Source: Klebsiella quasipneumoniae subsp. quasipneumoniae (GTDB lineage Bacteria; Pseudomonadota; Gammaproteobacteria; Enterobacterales; Enterobacteriaceae). Taken from it: a stretch of 64,000 bases of DNA. Position numbers and translations under genes: made by a program. Positions 46,463 through 55,317 of this stretch are shown in pieces. The notes beneath the pieces were generated by a model, which did not search any database, was not told the origin of the DNA, and was given only the letters and a program-made list of their open reading frames with translations. The stretch covers positions 2,852,001 to 2,916,000 of the forward strand of contig NZ_CP084876.1 of NCBI RefSeq assembly GCF_020525925.1, given 5' to 3'. The number at the start of each line of letters is the position of its first letter. Position 1 is the first letter of the stretch.

Positions 46463-47962
46463 CTAGTAACGCACGCAGACCGATTTGGTTTCGCACCAGC
46501 CGTCGAGCCAGTCCGGGCCGAAATCGCGACCGGTACCGGACTGCTTCATGCCGCCGAACGGCAGGTTGGCGTCAATCAGGGTATGGCTGTTGACCCATAC
46601 CGTCCCGGCCTGCAGGCGGTCGGTATAGTTGAGAGCCTGGGTCAGGTCGCGGGTCCAGACGCTGGCGGTCAGGCCGAAATCGCTGTCGTTGGCCAGGCGC
46701 AGCGCCTCCTCGCCGTCAGCCACCCGCACCAGGTTCACCACCGGGCCAAACACCTCCTCGCGGGTAAGGCGCAGCCCGGCGTCCGGGTTGACCACCAGCG
46801 TCGGCGGAATATAGTACCCCCCGGCATCCGGCCCGGCGCTGCCGCTGATAAGCTCCGCCTTCTGCTGGCGGGCCTCTTCGAGGTAGGCCGCCACCTTGTC
46901 GCAGTGGGCCCGGGAGACCACCGGGTTGATCTGCGCCGTCTCCTGCATCCCCGGTCCCACCTGCAGCGATTTCACCGCCTGCTCGAAACCGCTGACCAGG
47001 GTGTCAAACAGCGGCGCTTCAATGTAGATCCGCGAACTGGCGGCGCAGACCTGTCCCTGGTTGAGGAAGCTGCCGGTCATCAGCCCCTCAATGACCCACT
47101 GGGGATCGGCGTCTTTGAGCACAATCGCCGGGTTCTTGCCGCCCAGCTCCAGCGTCACGCGGGTCAGTCGGTCGGCGGCCACCCGCGCAATCTGTTTCCC
47201 GGTGGCCGTCGAGCCGGTAAAGCTCACCTTCGCCACCTGCGGATGCGAGGTCAGCGCCGCGCCGCAGCCGGCGCCGCTGCCGGTGACCACGTTGAACACC
47301 CCGTCAGGAATGCCCGCCTGGGTCGCCAGCTCCGCCACCCGCAGCAGGGTCAGCGGGGTGGTTTCCGAGGGTTTGATGACGATCGAGCAGCCCGCCGCCA
47401 GCGCCGGCATCACCTTCCACATGCCGATCATCAGCGGGAAATTCCACGGGACGATGCCCGCCACGACCCCCACCGGCTCTTTTTTGGTCCACGCCTGGTA
47501 ACGGGCCCCTTGCGGGAACGGGATCGAGACGTCCAGCGTCCGGCCGCTGATTTTGGTGGTCAGCCCCGCCGTGTAGCGCATCCAGTTCAGGGTGCAGCCG
47601 ACCTCGAAGGCGCGGGAGATGGCGATGGATTTACCCTGCTCAAGGGTCTCCAGCTGCGCCAGCTCCTCGCCGTGCGCCTCCACCAGATCGGCAAAGCGCA
47701 GCAGGATGCGCTCACGGTCGGCCGGGGTGCGACCGGCCCAGCGGCGATCGACGAAGGCGCGCCAGGCGGACATCACCGCCCGGTCGACATCCGCCGGGCT
47801 GGCGTCGGCGGTGGTGGCGATCGCCTGCCCGGTGGCCGGATCCCAGACGGTTAACCGGTTTTCGCTCTGCGCGGCGCAGGGAGCGCCGTCGATATACAGG
47901 CCATGCTGACGGTCTAAAAACTGCTGGACGCTGGCAAGCAGCGCTATCTGAGAGGTGGACAT
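46463..47962 (-). CDS. feaB: Phenylacetaldehyde dehydrogenase FeaB (PadA)
   Basis: 499 residues, the same length as E. coli FeaB and nearly the same over long stretches. Catalytic Glu lies in [11 protein letters not shown] and the nucleophile in [11 protein letters not shown]; the NAD site is [12 protein letters not shown]. It oxidises phenylacetaldehyde made by TynA to phenylacetate with NAD+. In E. coli feaB is next to tynA; here the two are 12 kb apart. Transcribed away from feaR, with tandem FeaR-like sites between. Confidence 0.96.
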   Translation of the reverse strand: MSTSQIALLASVQQFLDRQHGLYIDGAPCAAQSENRLTVWDPATGQAIATTADASPADVDRAVMSAWRAFVDRRWAGRTPADRERILLRFADLVEAHGEELAQLETLEQGKSIAISRAFEVGCTLNWMRYTAGLTTKISGRTLDVSIPFPQGARYQAWTKKEPVGVVAGIVPWNFPLMIGMWKVMPALAAGCSIVIKPSETTPLTLLRVAELATQAGIPDGVFNVVTGSGAGCGAALTSHPQVAKVSFTGSTATGKQIARVAADRLTRVTLELGGKNPAIVLKDADPQWVIEGLMTGSFLNQGQVCAASSRIYIEAPLFDTLVSGFEQAVKSLQVGPGMQETAQINPVVSRAHCDKVAAYLEEARQQKAELISGSAGPDAGGYYIPPTLVVNPDAGLRLTREEVFGPVVNLVRVADGEEALRLANDSDFGLTASVWTRDLTQALNYTDRLQAGTVWVNSHTLIDANLPFGGMKQSGTGRDFGPDWLDGWCETKSVCVRY

Positions 47963-48022
47963 ACCCTTTCCTTATTCTTCGCGGATAGTGCTTTCAGTCT
48001 ATGTCCGGTTGGCGGCTGGCGC

Positions 48023-48059
48023 TTTTTTCTCTGTGACATTCGTTTGCGCCGCTGTGACA
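48023..48059 (-). promoter_or_regulatory. Tandem FeaR-like sites upstream of feaB
   Basis: Read on the minus strand, TGTCA occurs twice (48059-48055 and 48038-48034), 21 bases apart. The promoter-proximal copy is followed after 8 bases by AAA (48025-48023), matching TGNCA-N8-AAA; the distal copy has AAA after 9 bases. The arrangement mirrors that upstream of tynA. The sites lie about 60-100 bases before the feaB start. Confidence 0.5.
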
Positions 48060-48197
48060 GTCGCCGCAATTCCGTCGCCTGCCCTGACAGAAATGTGCCG
48101 CAGGTAATAGTTCTTTCATATACCCGCCATCGCGCCCTTGCCTGAGGCGGCATAAATGCAACAATGCAGAAACATTATTATTACAGGAGAACGGCGA

Positions 48198-49100
48198 ATG
48201 ATGACCACGGCTGAGGGGGGGCTGGCCTACCAGCGCTGGCTGGCGACGATCAATCAGGTCTGCGGCCATTTCGCCGCCCGGCCGCTGGAGGGACGCTTTC
48301 ACGGTGAGATTGACGCCCGCTACGCCGGCAGTCTCAAAGTCAGCACGGTCACCGCCGCCGGCGTCAATCTCTACCGCACGCGCAATGAGATCAAACGCGA
48401 TAACGACGCCTGGTTCTATACTGTGTTTCAGCTCGCCGGCGAAGCAGTGATCGAACAGGACGATCGCCAGGTGACCCTGGCGGCGGGGGATATCACGCTG
48501 ATCGACGCCGCCCGCCCGTGCTCTATCGTCTGGCAGCAGACCTCGCGTCAGGCTTCGCTGTTGCTGCCGCGCCAGCGGGTGGCGCCGACGGGCGAGATCG
48601 CCACCGCCTGCCGGCTGGACAAGTCTCTGCCGATGGTGCAGCTCAGTCAGCGACTGCTGCTGGAGAGTATGGGCGGCACGACGCTCTCCGCCAGCGAGAG
48701 TGAGGCGGCGCTGGACGCGATCGCCTGCCTGTTGCGTCCGATGCTGCGCCAGCGCGAGCCGACCCCGTCCCGGCGGGACCAGCAGTTTCAGAAGATCATT
48801 GCGTTAATCGATGCGTCCATTCAGTCGGAACACCTGCGGCCGGAGTGGCTGGCCAGCGAGACGGGAATGTCGGTGCGCAGCCTCTACCGGCTGTTTGCCG
48901 ACAAAGGGCTGGTAGTGGCGCAGTATATTAAGAACCGGCGGCTGGATCTGTGCGCCCGGGCGTTACAGAACGTCCATGACGACGAAAAGCTGGCGGGGAT
49001 CGGCTACCGCTGGGGCTTCAGCGACCACAGCCATTTCTCCACCGCCTTTAAGCAGCGCTTCGGCGTCTCGCCGGGCGAATACCGCAAGCGCTGCCGCTAA
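48198..49100 (+). CDS. feaR: AraC-family activator of tynA and feaB, FeaR
   Basis: 300 residues from MMTTAEGGLAYQRWLATINQVCG, E. coli FeaR size. The N-terminal half is the sensor/cupin-like domain. The C-terminal AraC domain (about 200-300) has ASETGMSVRSLYRLFADKG and the second helix-turn-helix GYRWGFSDHSHFSTAFKQRFG. FeaR activates aromatic amine oxidation when tyramine- or phenylethylamine-derived signals are present. AGGAGA lies 7-13 bases before this start; the in-frame start at 48156 has none. Confidence 0.95.
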   Translation: MMTTAEGGLAYQRWLATINQVCGHFAARPLEGRFHGEIDARYAGSLKVSTVTAAGVNLYRTRNEIKRDNDAWFYTVFQLAGEAVIEQDDRQVTLAAGDITLIDAARPCSIVWQQTSRQASLLLPRQRVAPTGEIATACRLDKSLPMVQLSQRLLLESMGGTTLSASESEAALDAIACLLRPMLRQREPTPSRRDQQFQKIIALIDASIQSEHLRPEWLASETGMSVRSLYRLFADKGLVVAQYIKNRRLDLCARALQNVHDDEKLAGIGYRWGFSDHSHFSTAFKQRFGVSPGEYRKRCR

Positions 49101-49424
49101 CTATTTGCGCAGCCATTGGCCGTTCAGCCCCTGAACGTACTCGCCGGGCTGAGCGCGGGCCACCAGCTTCTGTCCGGCCATTTTCGCTACCTCATCCACC
49201 GGCAGATTGTTGTCATCCGCCAGCTGCTGGTAGCTTTCACTGCGCGCGGCGTTAATCTGCTTCACCAGCGCCAGCGTCTCTTTATCCTGACGCAGCGGCG
49301 CCAGATAGCCGTTCAGCGTCTCTCCCACCCGCCCCTGCTGGCGCGCTTCGTTCAGGGTCAACGCCAGCGCGGGCGCGCTGAGCAGAGTCAGCGCCAGCGC
49401 CGCGGTTAACAGTCGTTTTCTCAT
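49101..49424 (-). CDS. ydbL: YdbL family (DUF1318) periplasmic protein
   Basis: 107 residues with a signal peptide of about 21 residues (MRKRLLTAALALTLLSAPALA) followed by LTLNEARQQGRVGETLNGYLAPL, the DUF1318 pattern. In E. coli YdbL is encoded with YdbH and YnbE and modulates the YdbH-YnbE lipid bridge. Here it is the third gene of the same three-gene operon, ending one base from the convergent feaR stop. Confidence 0.93.
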   Translation of the reverse strand: MRKRLLTAALALTLLSAPALALTLNEARQQGRVGETLNGYLAPLRQDKETLALVKQINAARSESYQQLADDNNLPVDEVAKMAGQKLVARAQPGEYVQGLNGQWLRK

Positions 49425-49431
49425 CGTCGCC

Positions 49432-49617
49432 TCAGAACAAATCGCTGCGGGATTTCAGCAGGTTTTCCACATCCTTATCGACCTTGATATGGATCTCATG
49501 CTCAATTTTGACATTCATATTGATGGTGATGGGCTCTTTCGACGCCGCAATTTCGATACGCGGCGTACAGCCGGCGAGCAGCATCGACGCCACTATGGCC
49601 AGTAACAGCTTCTTCAT
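49432..49617 (-). CDS. ynbE: YnbE small outer-membrane lipoprotein
   Basis: 61 residues. The signal MKKLLLAIVASMLLAGCTPR has a lipobox with Cys17. The short mature part (PITINMNVKIEHEIHIKVDK) forms beta-strands. In E. coli YnbE multimerises and connects YdbH to the outer membrane. The start overlaps the ydbH stop by 4 bases, indicating coupled translation. Confidence 0.93.
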   Translation of the reverse strand: MKKLLLAIVASMLLAGCTPRIEIAASKEPITINMNVKIEHEIHIKVDKDVENLLKSRSDLF

Positions 49618-52253
49618 TTAGGTTCCTTACATGTCTTACCGTCCGTACAGCGCCGCACGGGCAGCGTGGCATTTTGCTCAAGCCACGCCTGTAAATTGTC
49701 GCCGAAGCGTAAACTGCGCCACAGATCGAAAATATTCTCCTCATGAGCGTAGTTTAAATGCACGGTACTGCTTTTCCCGTCCACCCGGCTGGTGCCGTTG
49801 ATGGCGGCCTTAAGCGTCAGCACGCCCAGATTGTTGAGGTTAATCTGCGTCGATGAACGGGAGATCTCCATATAGCGCAGCCAGTTGATCGCCGCCCCGG
49901 CGGAGACGTTGTCCGCCACCAGCGCATCGGCGGTGTCTTTATCGAGCCGCAGCGTCATCGGTCCGTCATTGCGCAACCAGCCGTCGTGGATAATCCATTG
50001 ATTGTTCTCCAGCCACAGCGGCAGCGCGCCGCTCACCGCCCCGGACATGGCGAACTGCTTCACCTTGACCGCGCTGGTCAGTTCGCTGCTGGAGATGTGC
50101 TGCAGACGGATCAGCGCCGGGTCGCGCTGCGGCATGCGCAGCTGCAGCAGGGTCAGCTTGCCGCCTAACAGGTCGACGCTGACGTCGCTAAGCTGCAGCG
50201 GATTGGCCTCGCTCCATGGCCAGGTGCCCTGCAGGTCCGCCGTCAGGTTGCGCGCGGTGACCTGGTTGACGATTTCGCCAATGCGCAGGGAGACCGGACG
50301 GCGGGTGCCCAGCTGCCAGTGGCCATCGCTGAAGCGGAACGGCAGAACGAAGTCGACGCCATTGATCTGGTTATCCGGCATCCAGGCGCTGCCGCCCTTC
50401 AGGACGCCATGACCGCCCGCCTCAAATCCCTGCCCGGCTGCCGCCGAGAAGGCCACCTGCGCATAGAGACTGCCTTCGCGCAGGTTCATCTTCCAGTCCG
50501 GCGGCACCAGCGGCTGGAATACCGTCAGCGACTGTTTAGGCCACCAGGCCTGGCCGCGCAGCCGTTCGCCATCCCAGCGCCCGGTCAACCGCACCGGGCC
50601 AATGGTATCGGCGTGCAGCGCGCCGGTGAACTGGAACCACGTCGGGTCCCGGCCGTCGAGAGCGAATTTCAGCGTCGACGCCGGGAGATAGCTGCCGCCG
50701 GAGAAGGTGGTTTTTGCCGCATCCAGCGACAGCGCGCCGGTCAGCCGCGGATGCTCAGCGTCGCGCAGCCAGCGAATCGGCTGCTCGAGGGTCAGACGCG
50801 GCGTGCTGACCCGCATCGTGCCGTACTCGAGCTTATCGAAGCCAGTGGAGAGGCTGCTCAGCGAAATGGCATTGTCCCGCCACTCACCGCTGCCCTTCAC
50901 ATCCCAGCGCGCCTGCATTGGCGTGAAATGCCCCTCGCCCCAGTAGCGCCACTGCCAGCGGCCGCTGTCGGGCAGAAAATCGTTCGCCAGGCCGTCCAGG
51001 TGCAACGTAAAGTCGCCCATCTGCTGCTCATGGGCGCGGAGGATCGCCTGCAGGCGGCCATCGACGCCCTGCTGGGTGACCTTCACCCCGGCCAGCGGCC
51101 AGCGGATTTCGTCAATGTTCAGCGCGTCGATCACCCGCCCGCGCGAACGCAGTAGCGCCCCGGGGTGAAACGCCAGCTGCGGGCTGACCAGCGACCCGCT
51201 GAGCTGGGCCGGCAGCGCGGCGTAAAAGATCATCTCTCCCAGCTTGGCCTCGCCGGTGAGCCGCAGCGGCAGGTCGCTGTTATCCATGCTTAACTTGCCC
51301 GGGCCGATATTCAGCACCGCGTTGCCTTTGCCGGCATGCCCCTCGGTGAGCACATTTAAGCGGCCGCTGACGATCATCTGTTCCGTGCCCTGCTGCCAGT
51401 TACCGACCGACAGCGCCACTCGGCCGCTCAGCGGATACGCCTGGTAGCGGGTGCGCCAGCGTCCGTCGCTGATGGTGATCCGTTCCGGGGTGATCTCCCA
51501 CGGCAGGTCGAGAATGGGCTCCACCTCGCCGCGCGGGGTGACCAGCAGCTGGCCGCGATTATGCTGCCACGCCAGCTCGGCATCGATCCATTCTGCGGTC
51601 TGCGGAAATTCGAAGGTACCCTGCATCTGGCCATCGACCGGCAGGCCATCCGGCACCAGCGGCAGATGGAAGGTCCCCACCAGCTTCACCGGCGGCTGAT
51701 CGTCAGTCAGCCGGGCGCTGAACTGGCTGACAGTGAGCGCCTGGCCGCGCAGGCGCGCCTGCAGGCTCAAATCGTTCCCGGCGAAGCCGATATCCTGCTG
51801 CGCAGGCGTCAAGGACATCACCAGCCGCCCCTGCCATTTTTCCCACGGCGACAGCCGCAGGTTCTCAATGGTTAACCAGCTGTAGGGCAGCATTGATTGC
51901 CATTCGGCGAGGGTGCGCGGCGACCCCGGCGCGGGATCGCTGGCCGGCAGTTTGCTCAGGCAGGCGCTGTTGATCTCCAGCTGGCCAATATGCAGCCGCC
52001 AGCGGCTGGGGCGCGAGAGACGGGCATCGGTCACCCGGGCGAGTTCACAGTCGCCCACCAGATAGCGCAGATCGGGGATCAGCAGGGCGGAGCGCGTAAG
52101 ACGCGGGCTCTCCTGCAAAGCGATATGAGTCCCCACGGGCAGCCAGATGCCCGCCAGCGTCGGCACCCAGTGGGTCAGCGTCAACAGCAGGGTTAGCGGC
52201 AGTAACACCAGCGCTAACACCAGTGCGATGGCGGCTTTATATTTACCCTTCAT
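49614..52253 (-). CDS. ydbH: AsmA-like intermembrane phospholipid transport protein YdbH
   Basis: 879 residues. One N-terminal membrane helix (about 7-30) anchors a large periplasmic, beta-rich domain with repeated LRL/GxL strands, as in YhdP, TamB and other AsmA-like bridge proteins. E. coli YdbH, YhdP and TamB together are essential for moving phospholipid to the outer membrane. First gene of ydbH-ynbE-ydbL, divergent from a DedA-family gene. Confidence 0.95.
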   Translation of the reverse strand: MKGKYKAAIALVLALVLLPLTLLLTLTHWVPTLAGIWLPVGTHIALQESPRLTRSALLIPDLRYLVGDCELARVTDARLSRPSRWRLHIGQLEINSACLSKLPASDPAPGSPRTLAEWQSMLPYSWLTIENLRLSPWEKWQGRLVMSLTPAQQDIGFAGNDLSLQARLRGQALTVSQFSARLTDDQPPVKLVGTFHLPLVPDGLPVDGQMQGTFEFPQTAEWIDAELAWQHNRGQLLVTPRGEVEPILDLPWEITPERITISDGRWRTRYQAYPLSGRVALSVGNWQQGTEQMIVSGRLNVLTEGHAGKGNAVLNIGPGKLSMDNSDLPLRLTGEAKLGEMIFYAALPAQLSGSLVSPQLAFHPGALLRSRGRVIDALNIDEIRWPLAGVKVTQQGVDGRLQAILRAHEQQMGDFTLHLDGLANDFLPDSGRWQWRYWGEGHFTPMQARWDVKGSGEWRDNAISLSSLSTGFDKLEYGTMRVSTPRLTLEQPIRWLRDAEHPRLTGALSLDAAKTTFSGGSYLPASTLKFALDGRDPTWFQFTGALHADTIGPVRLTGRWDGERLRGQAWWPKQSLTVFQPLVPPDWKMNLREGSLYAQVAFSAAAGQGFEAGGHGVLKGGSAWMPDNQINGVDFVLPFRFSDGHWQLGTRRPVSLRIGEIVNQVTARNLTADLQGTWPWSEANPLQLSDVSVDLLGGKLTLLQLRMPQRDPALIRLQHISSSELTSAVKVKQFAMSGAVSGALPLWLENNQWIIHDGWLRNDGPMTLRLDKDTADALVADNVSAGAAINWLRYMEISRSSTQINLNNLGVLTLKAAINGTSRVDGKSSTVHLNYAHEENIFDLWRSLRFGDNLQAWLEQNATLPVRRCTDGKTCKEPK

Positions 52254-52459
52254 GGGCAGTTAATATCCTGATTCAACATAAGTAAAAGCCGAAAGGCGCC
52301 CATTGTGACACGTTCGACCAGTGAGTGAAAGTTTGCGACCTGTTAAAGCATAGTTGCCAGCCGGTATCGCGGCGCGGCGATCGCTCGTCACTATTTAGCT
52401 TTTGTTTAAGCGCTACCTGCCACACTCCAGCCAGTTCGGTTTTGCTTGCGGGAGAGACA

Positions 52460-52960
52460 GTGTCGTTAATTATCTCGCTCATTGAGAGCGCACAGGGCCA
52501 CTATCCATTGGTATTACTGATGGTTTTCCTGCTCACTTTCACTAAATCCTGCGCGCTGGTGTCGCTGGCGATCCCGGGCACCTCCGGCCTGCTGCTGCTG
52601 GGGACATTCGCGTCCGCCAGCCTCGGTCATTTCCTGTTAATGTGGTCCAGCGCCAGCCTCGGCGCCATCGGCGGATTCTGGCTCTCGTGGTGGTTAGGCG
52701 TTCGCTATCGTCACCGCCTCACGCAGTTGCGCTGGCTGACCGCCGAGCGGCTGGCCCGCAGCCGACTCTTTTTTCAGCGCCGCGGGCTGTGGGCGGTCTT
52801 TTTCAGTCGCTTCCTCTCACCCCTGCGCGCCACCCTGCCCCTGGTCAGCGGCGCCAGCGGCCTGCCGCTGTGGTCGTTTCAGCTGGCTAACGTTACCTCC
52901 GGTCTGCTGTGGCCGTTTCTGCTGCTCTCCCCCGGCGCTTTAAGCCTGAGTTTGTGGTGA
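52460..52960 (+). CDS. DedA/SNARE-associated family inner-membrane protein
   Basis: 166 residues from a GTG start that has GGGAGAG just upstream. About four or five hydrophobic helices are seen, and the DedA core FSRFLSPLRATLPLVSGASGLPLWSF (about 111-136, in parts) contains the conserved Arg and Pro-x-x-x-Gly. DedA proteins take part in lipid-carrier and phospholipid flipping; this is a small member. The open frame begins at 52325, but that upstream part reads into the ydbH promoter and has no ribosome site. Confidence 0.75.
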   Translation: MSLIISLIESAQGHYPLVLLMVFLLTFTKSCALVSLAIPGTSGLLLLGTFASASLGHFLLMWSSASLGAIGGFWLSWWLGVRYRHRLTQLRWLTAERLARSRLFFQRRGLWAVFFSRFLSPLRATLPLVSGASGLPLWSFQLANVTSGLLWPFLLLSPGALSLSLW

Positions 52961-53084
52961 AAAAACTTTGTCTTTCAAAGAGATTCCGCAAATCCGCGAT
53001 ATGCTCTAGAATTAGAATAAGCACCTGCTATTTAAACTATTTTTTAATAATTGTACGATTATTTTAAATATGCTACCGTGACGT

Positions 53085-53090
53085 TATAAT
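53085..53090 (+). promoter_or_regulatory. Possible -10 box near ldhA
   Basis: TATAAT occurs in an AT-rich 147-base upstream region, but it lies only 18 bases before the start codon and has a poor -35 match, so it may not be the main promoter. Confidence 0.2.
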
Positions 53091-53107
53091 CACTGGAGAA
53101 AAGTCTT

Positions 53108-54097
53108 ATGAAAATCGCGGTTTACAGTACGAAGCAGTACGATAAAAAGTACCTGCAGCACGTTAATGATACCTACGGCTTTGAACTGGAATTCTTCGAC
53201 TTCCTGCTGACAGAGAAAACCGCCAAAACCGCCCACGGTTGCGAAGCGGTATGCATCTTCGTCAATGACGACGGCAGCGGTCCGGTGCTGGAGGAGCTGA
53301 AGGCTCACGGTGTGAAGTATATCGCCCTGCGCTGCGCCGGGTTTAACAACGTCGACCTCGAGGCGGCGAAAGCGCTTGGCCTGCGCGTCGTGCGCGTCCC
53401 GGCCTACTCACCGGAAGCGGTCGCTGAACATGCGATCGGCATGATGATGTCGCTTAACCGCCGCATCCACCGCGCCTACCAGCGTACCCGTGATGCCAAT
53501 TTCTCCCTCGAAGGCCTCACCGGTTTCACCATGTACGGCAAAACCGCCGGGGTGATCGGCACCGGGAAAATTGGCGTGGCGATGCTACGGATCCTTAAAG
53601 GCTTCGGCATGCGTCTGCTGGCTTTTGATCCGTACCCAAGCGCCGCCGCGCTGGAGCTGGGGGTGGAATATGTTGACCTGGCCACGCTGTACAAGGAGTC
53701 GGACGTGATCTCCCTGCACTGCCCGCTCACCGACGAAAACTACCATCTGCTCAATCGCGAGGCCTTCGATCAGATGAAGGACGGGGTGATGGTGATTAAC
53801 ACCAGCCGCGGCGCGCTGATCGATTCCCAGGCGGCCATCGATGCCCTGAAGCACCAGAAAATCGGCGCGCTGGGGCTGGACGTTTATGAGAACGAACGCG
53901 ATCTGTTCTTCGAAGACAAATCCAACGACGTGATCCAGGACGACGTCTTCCGTCGCCTCTCCGCCTGCCACAACGTGCTGTTCACCGGCCATCAGGCGTT
54001 CCTCACCGCCGAGGCGCTGATCAGCATTTCGGAGACCACCCTGGGCAATCTGCAGCAGGTCGCCAACGGTGAAACCTGCCCGAACGCTATCGTCTGA
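53108..54097 (+). CDS. ldhA: D-lactate dehydrogenase (fermentative) LdhA
   Basis: 329 residues, the E. coli length. The NAD motif is GVIGTGKIGVAML (about 150-162). The catalytic Arg is in INTSRGALIDS, the Glu in YENERDLFF, and the His in FTGHQAFLT (about 295). It reduces pyruvate to D-lactate with NADH in mixed-acid fermentation. It is a single gene with a ribosome site CTGGAG before the ATG. Confidence 0.98.
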   Translation: MKIAVYSTKQYDKKYLQHVNDTYGFELEFFDFLLTEKTAKTAHGCEAVCIFVNDDGSGPVLEELKAHGVKYIALRCAGFNNVDLEAAKALGLRVVRVPAYSPEAVAEHAIGMMMSLNRRIHRAYQRTRDANFSLEGLTGFTMYGKTAGVIGTGKIGVAMLRILKGFGMRLLAFDPYPSAAALELGVEYVDLATLYKESDVISLHCPLTDENYHLLNREAFDQMKDGVMVINTSRGALIDSQAAIDALKHQKIGALGLDVYENERDLFFEDKSNDVIQDDVFRRLSACHNVLFTGHQAFLTAEALISISETTLGNLQQVANGETCPNAIV

Positions 54098-54110
54098 TTC
54101 CTTTCCCTTT

Positions 54111-54137
54111 TGTGCTCCTCTCCCCGGGGGGAGCACA
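54111..54137. terminator. Stem-loop after ldhA
   Basis: TGTGCTCC / GGAGCACA closes an inner C-rich/G-rich stem. A T-rich stretch lies before rather than after it, so it is a strong hairpin but a doubtful intrinsic terminator for ldhA. Confidence 0.5.
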
Positions 54138-54220
54138 TTCAGATAATCCCCACAGATCCCCGCTGCGATACCGTTACACTGGCTTTGTTTTATTAGTAAT
54201 GTGAATGTTTTGGAGTAAAA

Positions 54221-54661
54221 ATGAACAAATTTGCGGCATTACTGGCGGCAGGGTTGCTGCTGTCCGGCTGTGTCTATAACAGTAAGGTGTCCACCGGCGC
54301 GGAACAGCTACAGCATCATCGTTTCGTGTTGACCAGCGTCAACGGCCAGGCGGTGAACGCGGGCGACCGGCCGCTGGAGCTGAGCTTCGGCGAGAAGATG
54401 GCTATTACGGGCAATATGTATGTTTCGGGCAATATGTGCAACGGCTTCAGCGGGGAAGGTAAGGTGTCGGACGGCGAGCTGAAGGTTAAATCGCTGGCGA
54501 TGACCCGGATGCTGTGCCACGATGCCCAGCTCAATACCCTTGACGCGACCATTGGTAAGATGCTGCGCGAGGGCGCGCAGGTCGATCTGACGGAAAACCA
54601 GTTGACGCTGGCGACCGCCGACCAGACGCTGGTCTATAAACTCGCCGACCTGATGCACTAG
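54221..54661 (+). CDS. hslJ: Heat-shock lipoprotein HslJ (META domain)
   Basis: 146 residues. The lipoprotein signal MNKFAALLAAGLLLSGC has Cys17 as the lipid attachment site. The META/HslJ domain has LQHHRFVLTSVNGQAV and CNGFSGEGKVSDGELKVKSLAMTRMLC (in parts, about 73-99). In E. coli HslJ is an outer-membrane lipoprotein linked to novobiocin resistance and heat shock. It sits between ldhA and ydbJ, as in E. coli. Confidence 0.95.
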   Translation: MNKFAALLAAGLLLSGCVYNSKVSTGAEQLQHHRFVLTSVNGQAVNAGDRPLELSFGEKMAITGNMYVSGNMCNGFSGEGKVSDGELKVKSLAMTRMLCHDAQLNTLDATIGKMLREGAQVDLTENQLTLATADQTLVYKLADLMH

Positions 54662-54692
54662 CCGGCGTGGTGAACCCGCTGCGGGGCTGCCA

Positions 54693-54956
54693 TTAATAGC
54701 CGCAGCTTCCGCCCGCCAGCGCCTGCTCGCTGCAGCGTTTACCGTTCGGCAACGCGCACATGCCGATCGCCGAACCATCGAGCTGACGAGCTACCGATAA
54801 CGAGCCGCCTATCATGGCGCAGTTGGCCTGACCGGCGTCGCTCATCGCCGCCCGCATTCCTGGCGTGACGTGCGCCGCCGTGGCCTGCTGAACGGGTTCA
54901 CTACTGCACGCCGACAGCAACAGCGCCGCACATCCCACTAATATCGCAGCTCGCAT
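54693..54956 (-). CDS. ydbJ: DUF333 lipoprotein YdbJ
   Basis: 87 residues from MRAAILVGCAALLLSACSSEP, a lipoprotein signal with a lipobox at about Cys17. The DUF333 part reads NCAMIGGSLSVARQLDGSAIGMCALPNGKRC (in parts) and ends CGY. No function is established. It is convergent with hslJ, as in E. coli. GGGGAGA precedes this start; the longer frame to 55061 is not supported. Confidence 0.88.
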   Translation of the reverse strand: MRAAILVGCAALLLSACSSEPVQQATAAHVTPGMRAAMSDAGQANCAMIGGSLSVARQLDGSAIGMCALPNGKRCSEQALAGGSCGY

Positions 54957-55317
54957 TTTCTCTCCCCTCGGAAACGTCTTAAAAAGCAAACCCAAGAATA
55001 ATAGGCAGCGTGGCGCGCGGCGTCGAGAGGGGAAGTACGTATTTATGCGTCTCATTAACATTTTCTAGCAAATTTCTGCCTAAAGGTTGATCTCCCCCGG
55101 GTTCGCCACCGGACAATCGCTGGCCTTCACGCCCTGGAAAGCCACTTTCTCCGCGAACCGCGCAAAATATTGATCTGGTCACGGGTGGCCGCCGCATTGA
55201 GGACACAAATGCAAAAATGGCGGCATCAACGGTTTGCTAAACTACCTCTTATATAATTACAGGGCGCGTCGCGGTTTTACGCGTCCATTCTTTTGCGCAA
55301 TGTAAGGGTGTCTTCCT
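54957..55317. promoter_or_regulatory. Spacer between ydbJ and ydbK
   Basis: 361 bases. Apart from the TGA-interrupted stretch at 55080-55226, it holds a TATAAT box at 55252-55257, 61 bases before the ydbK start, followed by a GC-rich leader. In E. coli ydbK is induced through SoxS, but no convincing soxbox was recognised here. Confidence 0.4.
55080..55226 (-). pseudogene. Possible small zinc-ribbon-like gene interrupted by TGA
   Basis: On the minus strand an ATG at 55226 opens MPPFLHLCPQCGGHP, meets TGA at 55181-55179, and continues in the same frame as PDQYFARFAEKVAFQGVK and then ASDCPVANPGEINL to TAG at 55080. The codon use is gene-like, and there is a CPQC pair plus a later Cys. It looks like a 48-codon gene with one in-frame stop. 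I do not recognise the family, and it could be a chance open stretch. Confidence 0.3.

Noticed and set aside
45728..47854. 708-codon plus-strand open frame opposite feaB and the reductase gene
   Set aside because: Arg/Gly/His-rich composition typical of antisense frames in GC-rich DNA; the opposite strand encodes clear enzymes. The same applies to the long antisense frames opposite tynA (32792-34246), the ABC gene (41606-42898) and hrpA.
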